From: Mycobacterium sp. 852013-50091_SCH5140682
GTDB lineage: Bacteria > Actinomycetota > Actinomycetes > Mycobacteriales > Mycobacteriaceae
Direction: 5' to 3'
DNA: 64,000 nucleotides
Assembly: GCF_001665685.1 (NCBI RefSeq)
Contig: NZ_LZTB01000038.1
Coordinates: 1-64,000 of the forward strand
Under the pieces are notes generated by a model. That model was not told the origin of the DNA, did not search any database, and saw only the letters and a program-made list of their open reading frames with translations. The position numbers and the translations under genes were made by a program. Below are positions 41,694 to 50,446 of the stretch, in pieces; the first letter of the stretch is position 1, and every line of letters starts with the position of its first letter.

Positions 41694-41696
41694 CGG

Positions 41697-42731
41697 CTAC
41701 CGGCCGATGCCCAGCGCGTCGAGCAGCCGCTCGAGATCATCCTCGGTGTTGTACAGATGAAAACCCACCCGGACGGCCCCTGCCCGCATCGACGCGCGAA
41801 TCCCGGCCCGCTGCAACCGCTCTGCCGCATCGGCGATGGGAATCGACACGATCGCCGAATCCTGGTCGGGCAGCTCGATCTCGGCCCGCAGCCGATTGGC
41901 CAGCCCGACCGCGTGTTGCTTGACCGCGACCTGATCCAGCGACGCGAGCCACGGCAGCGTCAGCCCCGCACCCAGCACACTGAACCAGGCCGGCGAGGCG
42001 TCGAACCGGCGGGCATCAGCGGCCAACCGCAGCGGCAGCCCGTAGATCGACTGCCAGGGCTGCTCGCCGGCGTACCAGTTGGCCGCATGCGGTGTCATGG
42101 TCGCAGCCACGCGCTCGCTCAACGACATCCACGCGGTGCCGCGCGGCGACAGCAGCCACTTGTACACCGCGGCCACCGTGACATCCACCCAGCTGACATC
42201 CGGGCATGCCCAGCCGAGGGCCTGCGTCAGGTCGACGACGGTGAGGGTGTCGGCGCCGTGCACCGCCGCGCGCAACGCCTCAAGATCCAGCACGGCTCCG
42301 TTGGCCGACTGCACGAGGCTGACTGACACGACATCGAAGTCCGCGGCGCGATCAATGAGTTCGGTGGGCGTCAGCTCGGTGACGGTGATGCCGCGGCCCT
42401 GCGCCGCGAACGGGAAGGTGGTGCTGGTGAATTCGCCCGCAAGCACGGCGACGCGGCTGCCGTCGGGAACGGCGGCGGCGACCAGACCGAGTGCCGCCGA
42501 GACGTTCCCGGCCATCGCCACCGACTCGACAGGAACCCCGGCCAGCTGCGCATAACCGGCCCGCCCGGCGCGCACGGGTTCGTCGAACGACGCGGGTTGC
42601 ATGGTGCCGGCCTGCCACTCGGCGAGGCAGCCGTGCAGGGCGTCGAGCAAGAACTGCGGGGGCAGCCCGAACGTGGGTGTGTTGAGAAACCCTTCGGCAC
42701 CGGCGAATTCGGCGCCGAAGGCGGTTCTCAC
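41697..42731 (-). CDS. Class V aminotransferase
   Basis: This 344-residue PLP enzyme of the class V (NifS-like/IscS-like) fold has VAMAGNVSAALGLVAAAVPDGSRVAVLAGEFTSTTFPF and DLTQALGW, with the PLP lysine in AAVYKWLLSPRG. The family includes cysteine desulfurases and isopenicillin epimerases. No desulfurase cysteine loop is evident. The start is a GTG at 42731 that overlaps the DUF4229 stop (GTGA), so it is coupled. It converges with the GAF kinase (3-base gap). Confidence 0.87.
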   Translation of the reverse strand: MRTAFGAEFAGAEGFLNTPTFGLPPQFLLDALHGCLAEWQAGTMQPASFDEPVRAGRAGYAQLAGVPVESVAMAGNVSAALGLVAAAVPDGSRVAVLAGEFTSTTFPFAAQGRGITVTELTPTELIDRAADFDVVSVSLVQSANGAVLDLEALRAAVHGADTLTVVDLTQALGWACPDVSWVDVTVAAVYKWLLSPRGTAWMSLSERVAATMTPHAANWYAGEQPWQSIYGLPLRLAADARRFDASPAWFSVLGAGLTLPWLASLDQVAVKQHAVGLANRLRAEIELPDQDSAIVSIPIADAAERLQRAGIRASMRAGAVRVGFHLYNTEDDLERLLDALGIGR

Positions 42732-43036
42732 GACTTCGGGTCCTCGCCGCGCAGCCGGGCTTGAAGCTGCTCCCGGTCCGTGCGCCGACGCTCGTCGAGG
42801 GCCGCGATGGACGCGGTGGCACGCTCCCGCAACGGGCGGAACAACCAAATGCCCAGCGGCAGCGCGATCACCAACGCGAACAACAACGCCACGACGATCG
42901 GGAACTCACGCACACCGAGCAGGTGGCCGCCTGCGAAGATCACTCCCGCGAGCACCGCGACGAGCGCCAACCGGGCCCCGACGTAAACCAACACATCGGC
43001 GACCAACCGGGCCACCGGACGACTTCCTGACACCAC
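42728..43036 (-). CDS. DUF4229 membrane protein
   Basis: This 102-residue protein has two TM helices (about 12-40 ADVLVYVGARLALVAVLAGVIFAGG and 45-66 PIVVALLFALVIALPLGIWLF) and a charged tail (RPLRERATASIAALDERRRTDREQLQARLRG). It fits the DUF4229 family. It is coupled to the aminotransferase gene by an overlapping GTGA. Divergent 45 bases away is the tiny membrane protein gene at 43082. Function unknown. Confidence 0.8.
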   Translation of the reverse strand: MVSGSRPVARLVADVLVYVGARLALVAVLAGVIFAGGHLLGVREFPIVVALLFALVIALPLGIWLFRPLRERATASIAALDERRRTDREQLQARLRGEDPKS

Positions 43037-43081
43037 CTGAGCCTACCGACGACGCGTATATTCAGGTAAAGGAGGTTTCGA

Positions 43082-43243
43082 GTGGCTTACCTACTCCTGT
43101 TGCTCGTCTTGGGCTGCCTGGTCTACGTCGGATGGCGGCTGGCACGGGCGGCGGCGACCAGACCCAAGACTCGCGTGATCGGCCCCGACGACGATCCCGA
43201 ATTCTTGCGCAGGCTCGGACACGGCGACAACCCGCGACCCTAG
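43082..43243 (+). CDS. 53-residue single-TM protein
   Basis: This short gene starts with GTG at 43082 and has AAAGGAGG seven bases upstream, one of the strongest ribosome sites here. It encodes an N-terminal hydrophobic helix (AYLLLLLVLGCLVYVGWRL, residues 2-20), then a basic segment (ARAAATRPKTRV) and an acidic/basic tail (GPDDDPEFLRRLGHGDNPRP). It is probably a small membrane protein resembling an Rv0530A-type product. The next gene on the other strand (the ATPase) ends 24 bases after its stop. Confidence 0.8.
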   Translation: MAYLLLLLVLGCLVYVGWRLARAAATRPKTRVIGPDDDPEFLRRLGHGDNPRP

Positions 43244-43267
43244 GCGGCCGCGGGTTCGTGCAGCACG

Positions 43268-44521
43268 TCAGCCGCGCAGTTCACTGCGGCTCTGCCGCGG
43301 CTTGGCAAAGTCACTGGCGACCACCGCAGCCAACTCGATCAGCGCTTCGCGCGTCTTCGGCTTGAGCCGCTCCAAGCTGATCTCCGCGCCCTCCTCCAAA
43401 TGCGGGTCGAACGGCACCAGCCGCACCGCACGGCACCGCCGCGAGAAGTGATCCACCACCTTCGACAGATCCACCTTGCCCGACCGCGGCCGCACCGCGT
43501 TGACCACCGCGACCGCATTGCGGACCAGATCCTGATGCCCGTGTGCGTCGAGCCAGTCCAACGTTGCCGAGGCGCTGCGCGCCCCGTCGACCGAGCCGGA
43601 GCTGATCACGATCAGCACGTCGGCCTTGGACAACACCGCCGACATCGCCGAGTGCATCAGGCCGGTGCCGCAGTCGGTCAGGACCAGGCTGTAGAACCGC
43701 TCGAGCACCTCCAGCGTGCGCACGTAATCGTCGGAGCTGAACGCCTCCGACACCGCGGGATCGCTTTCTGAGGCGAGCACCTCCAGCCGGCTCGGCCCCT
43801 GGGAGGTATAGGCCCGCACATCGCTGTACCGCTCGATGCCCTCGGCGTCGCGCAGCAGGTGGCGCACCGTCGCCGCGGTCTCCAGCGGCACCTTCTGGCT
43901 CAGCGTGCCCCGATCCGGGTTGGCGTCCACGGCCACCACCCGGTCACCGCGGATGGAGGCGAACGTGGCGCCCAGCGTCGCGGTGATCGTGGTCTTGCCG
44001 ACGCCGCCCTTGAGCGACAGCAGCGCGATGCGGTAGCAGCCCTGCAGCGGTTGACGCACCTCGGCCAGCAGATCGTTGTGGTGGTTGACCTTGGGGCTCT
44101 CCCCGACGTTGACGAGCTTGAACGTCGACAGGTACAGCAGCTTGCGCCAACCCGATGACGGCGGGTTCTTGCGCTGCCCGAGCAGTGCCGTGGTCGACAG
44201 ATCGCGGTACGGGGACGAGAAATCGGGCTGCGCGGGCTGGGCAGGCTGCGCCGGCTGAGCCGGTGCCGCGTGCAGTGCCGGTGCTACGCGCGGTGCCTCG
44301 ACGACGGGAACTCCGTGCGGTGGGGTCGGGGCCGTCCACTCCGGCGGCGGCGCCGCGCTGGTCGACGGGTCGCTGAAACGCTGCTGCCCGCGAAAACCGG
44401 ACACAGCCGATGCCGGTTGGTCGGCTACCTGCGTCGGAGGGAGCCCGGCGTGGCTGATGGTCGGCTCGTCCGGTGCGGTCGTGGACACATCCACCGTGCC
44501 GTGTTCAGTTGACTCGGACAT
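43268..44521 (-). CDS. MinD/ParA-like P-loop ATPase (Rv0530-type)
   Basis: This 417-residue protein has a proline/alanine-rich disordered N-terminus (residues 1-130, with PAQ repeats PAQPAQPAQP) and a SIMIBI-class ATPase domain (about 140-400) with the deviant Walker A LKGGVGKTT, DANPDRGTLS (Walker A') and DCGTGL (Walker B). Similar proteins accompany ESX or cell-division loci in mycobacteria, but no ESX genes are here. It lies 50 bases after ccsA on the same strand and may be cotranscribed with it. The role (localisation or scaffold) is inferred. Confidence 0.87.
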   Translation of the reverse strand: MSESTEHGTVDVSTTAPDEPTISHAGLPPTQVADQPASAVSGFRGQQRFSDPSTSAAPPPEWTAPTPPHGVPVVEAPRVAPALHAAPAQPAQPAQPAQPDFSSPYRDLSTTALLGQRKNPPSSGWRKLLYLSTFKLVNVGESPKVNHHNDLLAEVRQPLQGCYRIALLSLKGGVGKTTITATLGATFASIRGDRVVAVDANPDRGTLSQKVPLETAATVRHLLRDAEGIERYSDVRAYTSQGPSRLEVLASESDPAVSEAFSSDDYVRTLEVLERFYSLVLTDCGTGLMHSAMSAVLSKADVLIVISSGSVDGARSASATLDWLDAHGHQDLVRNAVAVVNAVRPRSGKVDLSKVVDHFSRRCRAVRLVPFDPHLEEGAEISLERLKPKTREALIELAAVVASDFAKPRQSRSELRG

Positions 44522-44571
44522 GGAATCTCCCCTCCATTCGGGCGCGATGCGCTACCCGCGCACCACATCAC

Positions 44572-45540
44572 CTAACCAACGCCGGCGTACGAGTGCAGCC
44601 CGACGGTAACCAGATTGATGAAAAACAGGTTGAACACCATCGCAACGAAGCCAACCACGTTGATCCAAGCGGCCTTGCGGTCGCGCCAACCTGCGGTCGA
44701 ACGGGCATGCAGGTACGCGGCGTAGACCACCCACGCGATGAACGACACCGTCTCCTTGGGGTCCCAACCCCAGTAGCGGCCCCATGCCTCCTCGGCCCAG
44801 ATGGCACCGAAGATCACTCCGAAACCGAAGATGGGGAACGCGAAGATGGTCGTCCGGTAGGCGATCCGGTCGAGGGTCTGCGCGTCGGGCAGGCGCTGGA
44901 TGACCCGCCCGAAAGCATTGTCCCGTTCGGCCAAAGGCGACATCTTGACCAGAAACAGGATGCTCGCGACACCGGCCACCAGGAACACCCCGGAGCCCAG
45001 GCTGACCACCGACACGTGGATCGGCAGCCAGTACGACTGCAGCGCGGGCATCACGGGCGCGGCGTTGGTGTACAGCCAGTGGCCCGACACCGCCAGCAGG
45101 ATCAGCACCGGCACCAGAACGAACACCCACAACGCGCGGTACTGCGGCCTGCGCAGCACGATCGCCGACGCGATCAGGCCGGCGAAGCACGTCAGGTTGA
45201 TGAACTCGTACATGTTGCCCCACGGCACCCGGGCCGTGGCCAGGCCGCGCAGCACGATGCATCCGAACAACAGCGCGATACCGACGTAGACCAGGGCCAG
45301 GCCGGCGCGGCCGATCCGCTCGTCGGTGGACCGGGTGGGGACGTCGGCGATGACGCCGGGGGTCGTGCTGTCGGCGCCGACCGTGGCACCGACCAGCTCC
45401 CGAACTTCGACTTTCCGGCCGCGGCTGTACGCAAGCTCCACCGCCAGCAACAGCAGGGCACCCACCAGAACCACCACCGATGAGGTGAAAGCCCAGTCCG
45501 AGTACCGGGCCAACCCGATATCGATGTGCTCGGTATTCAT
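44572..45540 (-). CDS. ccsA: Cytochrome c biogenesis heme-handling protein CcsA
   Basis: This 322-residue membrane protein of System II cytochrome c maturation has the tryptophan-rich heme-binding signature WGRYWGWDPKETVSFIAW and eight or so TM helices, with histidines flanking it. CcsA with ResB delivers heme to apocytochrome c on the outer face. It starts 7 bases after the resB stop. The previously identified genes upstream (thioredoxin, CcdA) supply reductant, and hemL at the operon head supplies heme precursor. Confidence 0.93.
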   Translation of the reverse strand: MNTEHIDIGLARYSDWAFTSSVVVLVGALLLLAVELAYSRGRKVEVRELVGATVGADSTTPGVIADVPTRSTDERIGRAGLALVYVGIALLFGCIVLRGLATARVPWGNMYEFINLTCFAGLIASAIVLRRPQYRALWVFVLVPVLILLAVSGHWLYTNAAPVMPALQSYWLPIHVSVVSLGSGVFLVAGVASILFLVKMSPLAERDNAFGRVIQRLPDAQTLDRIAYRTTIFAFPIFGFGVIFGAIWAEEAWGRYWGWDPKETVSFIAWVVYAAYLHARSTAGWRDRKAAWINVVGFVAMVFNLFFINLVTVGLHSYAGVG

Positions 45541-45547
45541 GCGTGCG

Positions 45548-47146
45548 TCACTCTCCCAGCAGCCGTTGCGTCAATCGCTCGAACTCGTCGCCCCATCCGG
45601 AGTTGTCGGTGCGCGCGAGCCCGCCCAGCTCGACGCTCACGGTACCCGGCGCAGCGGGTTGGATCCGAACCCAGACCCGGCGCCTGCGCACCACCAACGA
45701 CACCAGCAACCCGGCCATCATCGACATGGCGAAGACCAGCACCCACACCTGCGCCGGATCATGGGACACCTGCAGGTTGATGAACGGGACCGCCCCGTCG
45801 AACCGGACCGTGGTGCCGTCGTCGAGGCGCGTGACCTGTCCCTTGGCCAGGTTGACCCGCGCCACCTTGGTCAGCCGCTTCTGGTCGATGAGGCGCGGAT
45901 CCAGCGAGAACAGGGACTGCGGCCGGCCGGTGTCCAGGCCAGTGTCGCCGCGGTAGATGTCGACGGCGACCGCCGGATCGTTGAGCGCCGGGAAGCTCGA
46001 CGACAGCAGCGTGCCCTCGAGCTGTTTGGTCGGGGCGAACACTCCCTGGATGGCGATCTGATGCTTGCGGCGCTCGTCGGCGTCGGGGTAGCTGCCGCCC
46101 GGCGGATCGATCCGCACGACGCCGGAGGACAGCAGGGTCAGCGGCTCCTCGGGCTTCCACTGCACGGTCTGGCTGCGGGTTTTCCCGTCCGGGAAGGTGA
46201 CCGTGAACGACGGCGCGTAGCCGTGCCCCTGCAGGTAGATCCGGTTGCCGCCGATGCGCAGCGGATGGTTGACCTCGAGCCGGTAGGGCCGCCAGGTGTT
46301 GGCTGCCAGGTCGTGGCCGGCCTGATAGTCGACGTTGGCCGCGAACGACAAGGCCTGGCCCGACGGCAAGTAGTGCGCGTCGAAATCGTTGACCCGCAGG
46401 CAGATGGGGTCCAGCGAGGTGCCGTCGACGGTGTTGCCTGCCCGGAACGAGTCGAACGCCGCCGGGGAGGCCGAGCAGAAGCCGGGGCCGCCGTCGGCGA
46501 TGACGATGACGTTGCCCTCGTAGCCGAACAGCTTGCCCGCGGCGACCGCGACCAGCAGGCCGAGCAGCGAGAAGTGGAAGACGATGTTGCCGAACTCGCG
46601 CAGATAGCCCTTTTCGGCCGAGACCTCGGTGACGCCGTCTTCGGTGCGGGTGACGGTCCGCCAGCCCTTGAGCCGGCGCGTCACCCGCTCGGCCAGTTCG
46701 TCGGGATCGCCGTTGACCTGCTCGGAGTGGTACTTCGGCAGCCGGGCCAGGTTGCGCGGCGCGGCCACCGGAACGGCCCGCAGGGTGCGGACATGCTCGA
46801 TCATCCGCGGGGTCAGGCAGCCGACCAGCGAGATGAACAGCAGGACGTAGATGGCGGTGAACCAGAAGCTGGAGAAGACGTCGAAGGCCTGAACCCGGTC
46901 CAGCCACGGGCCGATGGTCGAGTGCTTGGTGAGGTACTCATCGACCTTCGAGGAGTTGAGGCTGCGCTGCGGCAACAGGGCACCCGGGATGGCGCCGAGC
47001 GCCAGCAGGAACAGCAGCACCAGGGCCGTGCCCATCGACGTCAGGGTCCGCCAGGTGTTCCGCATCAGCGCGAGCAGACGCTGAATCGCACCGGGACCAC
47101 TCGATTTGGGCGATTCCGTGTCTGCTCGCGAGTCGAGGTCGGTCAT
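45548..47146 (-). CDS. resB: Cytochrome c biogenesis protein ResB
   Basis: This 532-residue System II protein has three N-terminal TM helices (from about 35-110, TSMGTALVLLFLLALGAIPGAL, SSFWFTAIYVLLFISLVGCL, IVFHFSLLGLLVAVAAGKLFG), a large extracytoplasmic domain (about 170-465) and a C-terminal TM (VWVLVFAMSMMAGLLVSLVV). It partners CcsA. The ATG at 47146 overlaps the ccdA stop (ATGA). The first 28 codons are largely encoded by a hairpin repeat copy (47068-47131), so the N-terminal SRADTESPKSSGPG sequence is repeat-derived. Confidence 0.93.
   Translation of the reverse strand: MTDLDSRADTESPKSSGPGAIQRLLALMRNTWRTLTSMGTALVLLFLLALGAIPGALLPQRSLNSSKVDEYLTKHSTIGPWLDRVQAFDVFSSFWFTAIYVLLFISLVGCLTPRMIEHVRTLRAVPVAAPRNLARLPKYHSEQVNGDPDELAERVTRRLKGWRTVTRTEDGVTEVSAEKGYLREFGNIVFHFSLLGLLVAVAAGKLFGYEGNVIVIADGGPGFCSASPAAFDSFRAGNTVDGTSLDPICLRVNDFDAHYLPSGQALSFAANVDYQAGHDLAANTWRPYRLEVNHPLRIGGNRIYLQGHGYAPSFTVTFPDGKTRSQTVQWKPEEPLTLLSSGVVRIDPPGGSYPDADERRKHQIAIQGVFAPTKQLEGTLLSSSFPALNDPAVAVDIYRGDTGLDTGRPQSLFSLDPRLIDQKRLTKVARVNLAKGQVTRLDDGTTVRFDGAVPFINLQVSHDPAQVWVLVFAMSMMAGLLVSLVVRRRRVWVRIQPAAPGTVSVELGGLARTDNSGWGDEFERLTQRLLGE
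47068..47131. repeat. Hairpin repeat, copy D, inside resB
   Basis: Ends GCGCGAGCAGACG at the left and GTCTGCTCGCGA at the right; arm complementarity is 20 of 23 near the ends. It lies within the resB coding sequence (codons about 6-26), unlike copies A-C which are intergenic. Confidence 0.8.
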
Positions 47147-47916
47147 ATCGGCAACCTCACATCGCTGACGAAGGCGTCGCGCACCCAGGACACGAAGTCG
47201 TTCCACAGGCCCGTGACGAGAGCGGTACCCACCAGGATCAGCAGGATCCCGCCGAAGATCTGGATGGCGCGGGTGTGGCGGCGCAACCAGCCAAGGCCCT
47301 GCACGGCCCGCGCCGAGCCGAGGGCCAGCAGCACGAACGGAATGCCCAACCCGAGGCAGTAGGCCAGCACCAGGGTCACGCCGCGCGCCACACTCGCGCC
47401 GTCGGTCGCCGACGCCACCGCGATCACGCCGGTCAGAGTCGGCCCGAGGCACGGGGTCCAGCCGAGCGCGAACACCGCGCCCAGCAGCGGGGCCCCGGCC
47501 AGCGTCGACCATTGCCGCGGCGTGAACCGGGCCTGGCGCTGCAGCATCGGCACGAATCCGACGAACACCAGACCCATCACGATGGTGACGATGCCGCCGA
47601 TGCGTTGCAGCAGCAGCTGGTTGGCGATCAGGGTGGTGGTCATGCCGAGGACGGCGACGGCGCCCAGCAAGAACACCACGGTGAACCCGGCGACGAACAA
47701 CGCGGCGGCACCGGCGACCCGCAGGCGCGCGGTCTTGACGCCGACCGTGCCTGCTTCGGATTCGTCGACCCCGACGACTGCGGCCAGGTACGACAGATAG
47801 CCCGGCACCAGCGGCACGACGCACGGCGACGCGAACGACACCACGCCGGCGAGCACACTGACCCCCAGGGCTAGCAGCACGGGCCCTGCAGCCGCGATCT
47901 CCGCGAAACCGGTCAT
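47143..47916 (-). CDS. ccdA: Thiol:disulfide interchange protein CcdA
   Basis: This 257-residue membrane protein of the DsbD/CcdA family has six TM helices and the two cysteines that shuttle electrons: SFASPCVVPLVPGYLSYL (early helix) and GWTPCLGPTLTG. It passes reductant from cytosolic thioredoxin to the lipid-anchored thioredoxin encoded next door for apocytochrome c reduction. Its stop overlaps the resB start, and its start overlaps the thioredoxin stop by 4 bases. Confidence 0.93.
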   Translation of the reverse strand: MTGFAEIAAAGPVLLALGVSVLAGVVSFASPCVVPLVPGYLSYLAAVVGVDESEAGTVGVKTARLRVAGAAALFVAGFTVVFLLGAVAVLGMTTTLIANQLLLQRIGGIVTIVMGLVFVGFVPMLQRQARFTPRQWSTLAGAPLLGAVFALGWTPCLGPTLTGVIAVASATDGASVARGVTLVLAYCLGLGIPFVLLALGSARAVQGLGWLRRHTRAIQIFGGILLILVGTALVTGLWNDFVSWVRDAFVSDVRLPI

Positions 47917-48506
47917 GTCTTCGGTCCTGGTTCGGCAGCCAACTTCTCCACGATCGGCTGCAGATCCTCGGCCAGCAACTCCCGCAGGAACACCGCCGCA
48001 ACGCGGTGCTGACGGTCGAGCACCACGGTCGACGGGATCACCGTCGTCGGGTACTTGCCGCCGAACGCGATCATGGTGCGCATCGCCGGGTCATAGATCG
48101 ACGGGAAGCTGACCTTGCGGTCGGTGACGAAATCGACTGCGGCGTCGCGGTTGTTATCCCGCACGTCGATGCCGAGGAACGCCACGCCCTTGTCGCGGGT
48201 GGTGTCGTACACCTTCTGCAACTGGCTGATCTCGGCGCGGCACGGCCCACACCACTGGCCCCACACGTTGATCACCACGACCTTGCCCGCGAAATCGTCG
48301 AGCGACAGCGTCTTGTTCGGATCGGCGAGCTCCGGCCCGCTCAATTTGCCTGGGGTGCCACGCTTTTCGGGCGGATCGTAGAAGATGTCGGTCTTGCCGC
48401 CCGGCGCGACGAACTCGAACGTGCCGCCCTGCGCGACGGCGTCGTCACCGGTGGAACAACCGGAGACGAACAGCACCGCCGCAAGCAGCGCGACCAACCA
48501 CTTCAC
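47913..48506 (-). CDS. Lipid-anchored thioredoxin-like protein (ResA/TlpA type)
   Basis: This 197-residue precursor has a signal peptide with lipobox VSGC (Cys17), so it is probably membrane-anchored, followed by a thioredoxin fold with WGQWCGPCRAEI and GKYPTTVIPSTVVLDR (cis-proline). It reduces apocytochrome c cysteines with electrons from CcdA. The GTG at 48506 overlaps the phosphatase stop (TAGTG), and its end overlaps ccdA. Confidence 0.92.
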   Translation of the reverse strand: MKWLVALLAAVLFVSGCSTGDDAVAQGGTFEFVAPGGKTDIFYDPPEKRGTPGKLSGPELADPNKTLSLDDFAGKVVVINVWGQWCGPCRAEISQLQKVYDTTRDKGVAFLGIDVRDNNRDAAVDFVTDRKVSFPSIYDPAMRTMIAFGGKYPTTVIPSTVVLDRQHRVAAVFLRELLAEDLQPIVEKLAAEPGPKT

Positions 48507-49120
48507 TAGATACCCCAGGGCTCCGAGTATCCCCAGCGGACCAGGCGGTCGCCGTCGAACGTGAACGACGTGAGCGACGACAGGTTGCACAACCGGCTGT
48601 GCGGCAACGGCAGATGCGCGAGCTTGCGCCCCGTCATGGCCCGGCGCAGCGTCTCGACCGGGAGTTGGTGGCTCACACACACCGCCTCGTGGCCTGCGGC
48701 CTTCTCGCGAGCACGGTTGAGCGCAGCCATCATTCGCGGGGCGATCTGGTCGTAGGGCTCGCCCCACGACGGCTTCATCGGGTTGCGCAGCCGCGGCCAG
48801 TTCCGTGGATCGCGCAGCGCGCCGTCACCGGGCGACACCCGCTCACCCTCGAACTGATTCCATGATTCGATGAGATCGTCGTCGACATTGATGGGCAGGC
48901 CGTGGCTTTCGGCGATGGGTGTCGCGGTCTCCTGGGCCCGCTCCAACGGCGAGGCCACCACGTGCACGATGTCGTTGTGCGCCAACCAATCCGCGGCGGC
49001 CTGCGCCTGGGCTCGGCCCCGCTCCGACAGGTGATAGCCGGGCAGGCGCCCGTAGAGCACCTTATCCGGGTTGAACACCTCACCGTGCCGCATGACGTGC
49101 ACGGTCGTCCGAACTGTCAC
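48506..49120 (-). CDS. Histidine phosphatase (phosphoglycerate mutase-like)
   Basis: This 204-residue member of the histidine phosphatase superfamily has the catalytic RHGE motif ([17 protein letters not shown]), a second histidine in VSHQLPVE and [10 protein letters not shown]. It is not a cofactor-dependent PGM of full length, and probably acts on a small phosphate ester. The start GTG overlaps the hemL stop (GTGA). It is conserved with hemL and the cytochrome maturation genes. Confidence 0.88.
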   Translation of the reverse strand: MTVRTTVHVMRHGEVFNPDKVLYGRLPGYHLSERGRAQAQAAADWLAHNDIVHVVASPLERAQETATPIAESHGLPINVDDDLIESWNQFEGERVSPGDGALRDPRNWPRLRNPMKPSWGEPYDQIAPRMMAALNRAREKAAGHEAVCVSHQLPVETLRRAMTGRKLAHLPLPHSRLCNLSSLTSFTFDGDRLVRWGYSEPWGI

Positions 49121-50415
49121 GCCGTGGCCTCCGCGGCGGCGCGCGCCGCACCGGGCAGGGCATCGGCGATGCGCTCGAACGCTGCATCATCCAAAATGCT
49201 TGAGACGAACCAGGTTTCGAATGCGCTACACGGCGGGTAGACCCCGGCCTCCAGCAGCGCATGGAAGAACGGCGGGAAGCGCCAGGTCTGCGTGGCCTTC
49301 GCGGCGGCGAAATCGTGCACCGGCTCGTCGGTGAAGAACACGCTGAGCATGTTGCCCGCCCGCTGCACCTGGTGCGCGACGCCGGCATCGGTCAGTGCGG
49401 AGGCCAGCAGGCCCGCCAACGTGTCGGCGTTGGCGTCGAGCCGGGCGTAGGCCGCATCGTCGGCGTTGCGCAACGTCGCCAACCCGGCGGCCATCGCCAC
49501 CGGGTTCCCCGACAGGGTGCCCGCTTGATACACGGGACCCAGCGGGGCCAGCCGCCCCATCACCTCGGCGCTGCCGCCGAACGCCGCGGCGGGCAGGCCG
49601 CCGCTCATCACCTTGCCGAACGTGAAGAGATCCGCGTCTACGGGATCCAGCCCGTACCACCCGGCCTTGCTCACGCGGAAGCCCGTCATCACCTCGTCGA
49701 GGATCAGGAGCGCACCGTGGGCCGCGGTGATGCGCCGCAGCGCGGCGTTGAAGCCCGGCAGCGGCGGCACCGTGCCCATGTTCCCGGGGCTGGCCTCGCT
49801 GATGACGCACGCGATCTCGTCACCGAAGCGCTTGAACACGTCCTCGACCGCTTCGACGTTGTTGTACGGCAGCACGATGGTGTCGGCGGCCGCGGCGCCC
49901 GTGACGCCGGGCGAGGACGGCAGGCCCAGCGTCGCGACGCCGGAGCCGGCGTCGGCGAGCAGTGCATCGCTGTGGCCGTGGTAGCAACCCGAGAACTTGA
50001 TGATCTTGGCTCGCCCGGTGTAGCCGCGGGCCAGCCGGATGGCGCTCATGGTGGCCTCGGTCCCGGAGTTCACCAACCGCAGCTTCTCGACGGGCGCGAC
50101 CCGGCCGATGATCTCGGCGGCCAGCTCGGTCTCCGACGGCGTCGGGGCGCCGAAGCTCAGCCCGTGCGCCGCGGTCTGCTGAACTGCCTCCACGACGGCC
50201 GGGTGGGCGTGGCCGAGCAGCGCCGGGCCCCACGAGCAGACGAGGTCGATGTAGCGGTTGTCGTCGGCGTCGGTGAGCCAGTAGCCCTGCGCGGAGGTGA
50301 TGAACCTCGGCGTACCGCCCACAGAGGTGAAGGCCCGGACCGGGGAATTCACTCCCCCGGGGATGAAGGCGCAGGCATCGGCGAACAGTTCGGCCGAGCG
50401 CTGGGTGACAGGCAT
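49117..50415 (-). CDS. hemL: Glutamate-1-semialdehyde 2,1-aminomutase
   Basis: HemL isomerises glutamate-1-semialdehyde to 5-aminolevulinate for heme synthesis. The 432-residue class III aminotransferase has [54 protein letters not shown] and the PLP lysine in [16 protein letters not shown]. The start is the ATG at 50415. It heads the operon leading to cytochrome c maturation (overlapping stops), tying heme supply to its use. The P450 gene ends 31 bases upstream. Confidence 0.95.
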   Translation of the reverse strand: MPVTQRSAELFADACAFIPGGVNSPVRAFTSVGGTPRFITSAQGYWLTDADDNRYIDLVCSWGPALLGHAHPAVVEAVQQTAAHGLSFGAPTPSETELAAEIIGRVAPVEKLRLVNSGTEATMSAIRLARGYTGRAKIIKFSGCYHGHSDALLADAGSGVATLGLPSSPGVTGAAAADTIVLPYNNVEAVEDVFKRFGDEIACVISEASPGNMGTVPPLPGFNAALRRITAAHGALLILDEVMTGFRVSKAGWYGLDPVDADLFTFGKVMSGGLPAAAFGGSAEVMGRLAPLGPVYQAGTLSGNPVAMAAGLATLRNADDAAYARLDANADTLAGLLASALTDAGVAHQVQRAGNMLSVFFTDEPVHDFAAAKATQTWRFPPFFHALLEAGVYPPCSAFETWFVSSILDDAAFERIADALPGAARAAAEATA

Positions 50416-50446
50416 GGCCACCAGTGTCCCAGCCGGTGCAAACCCG

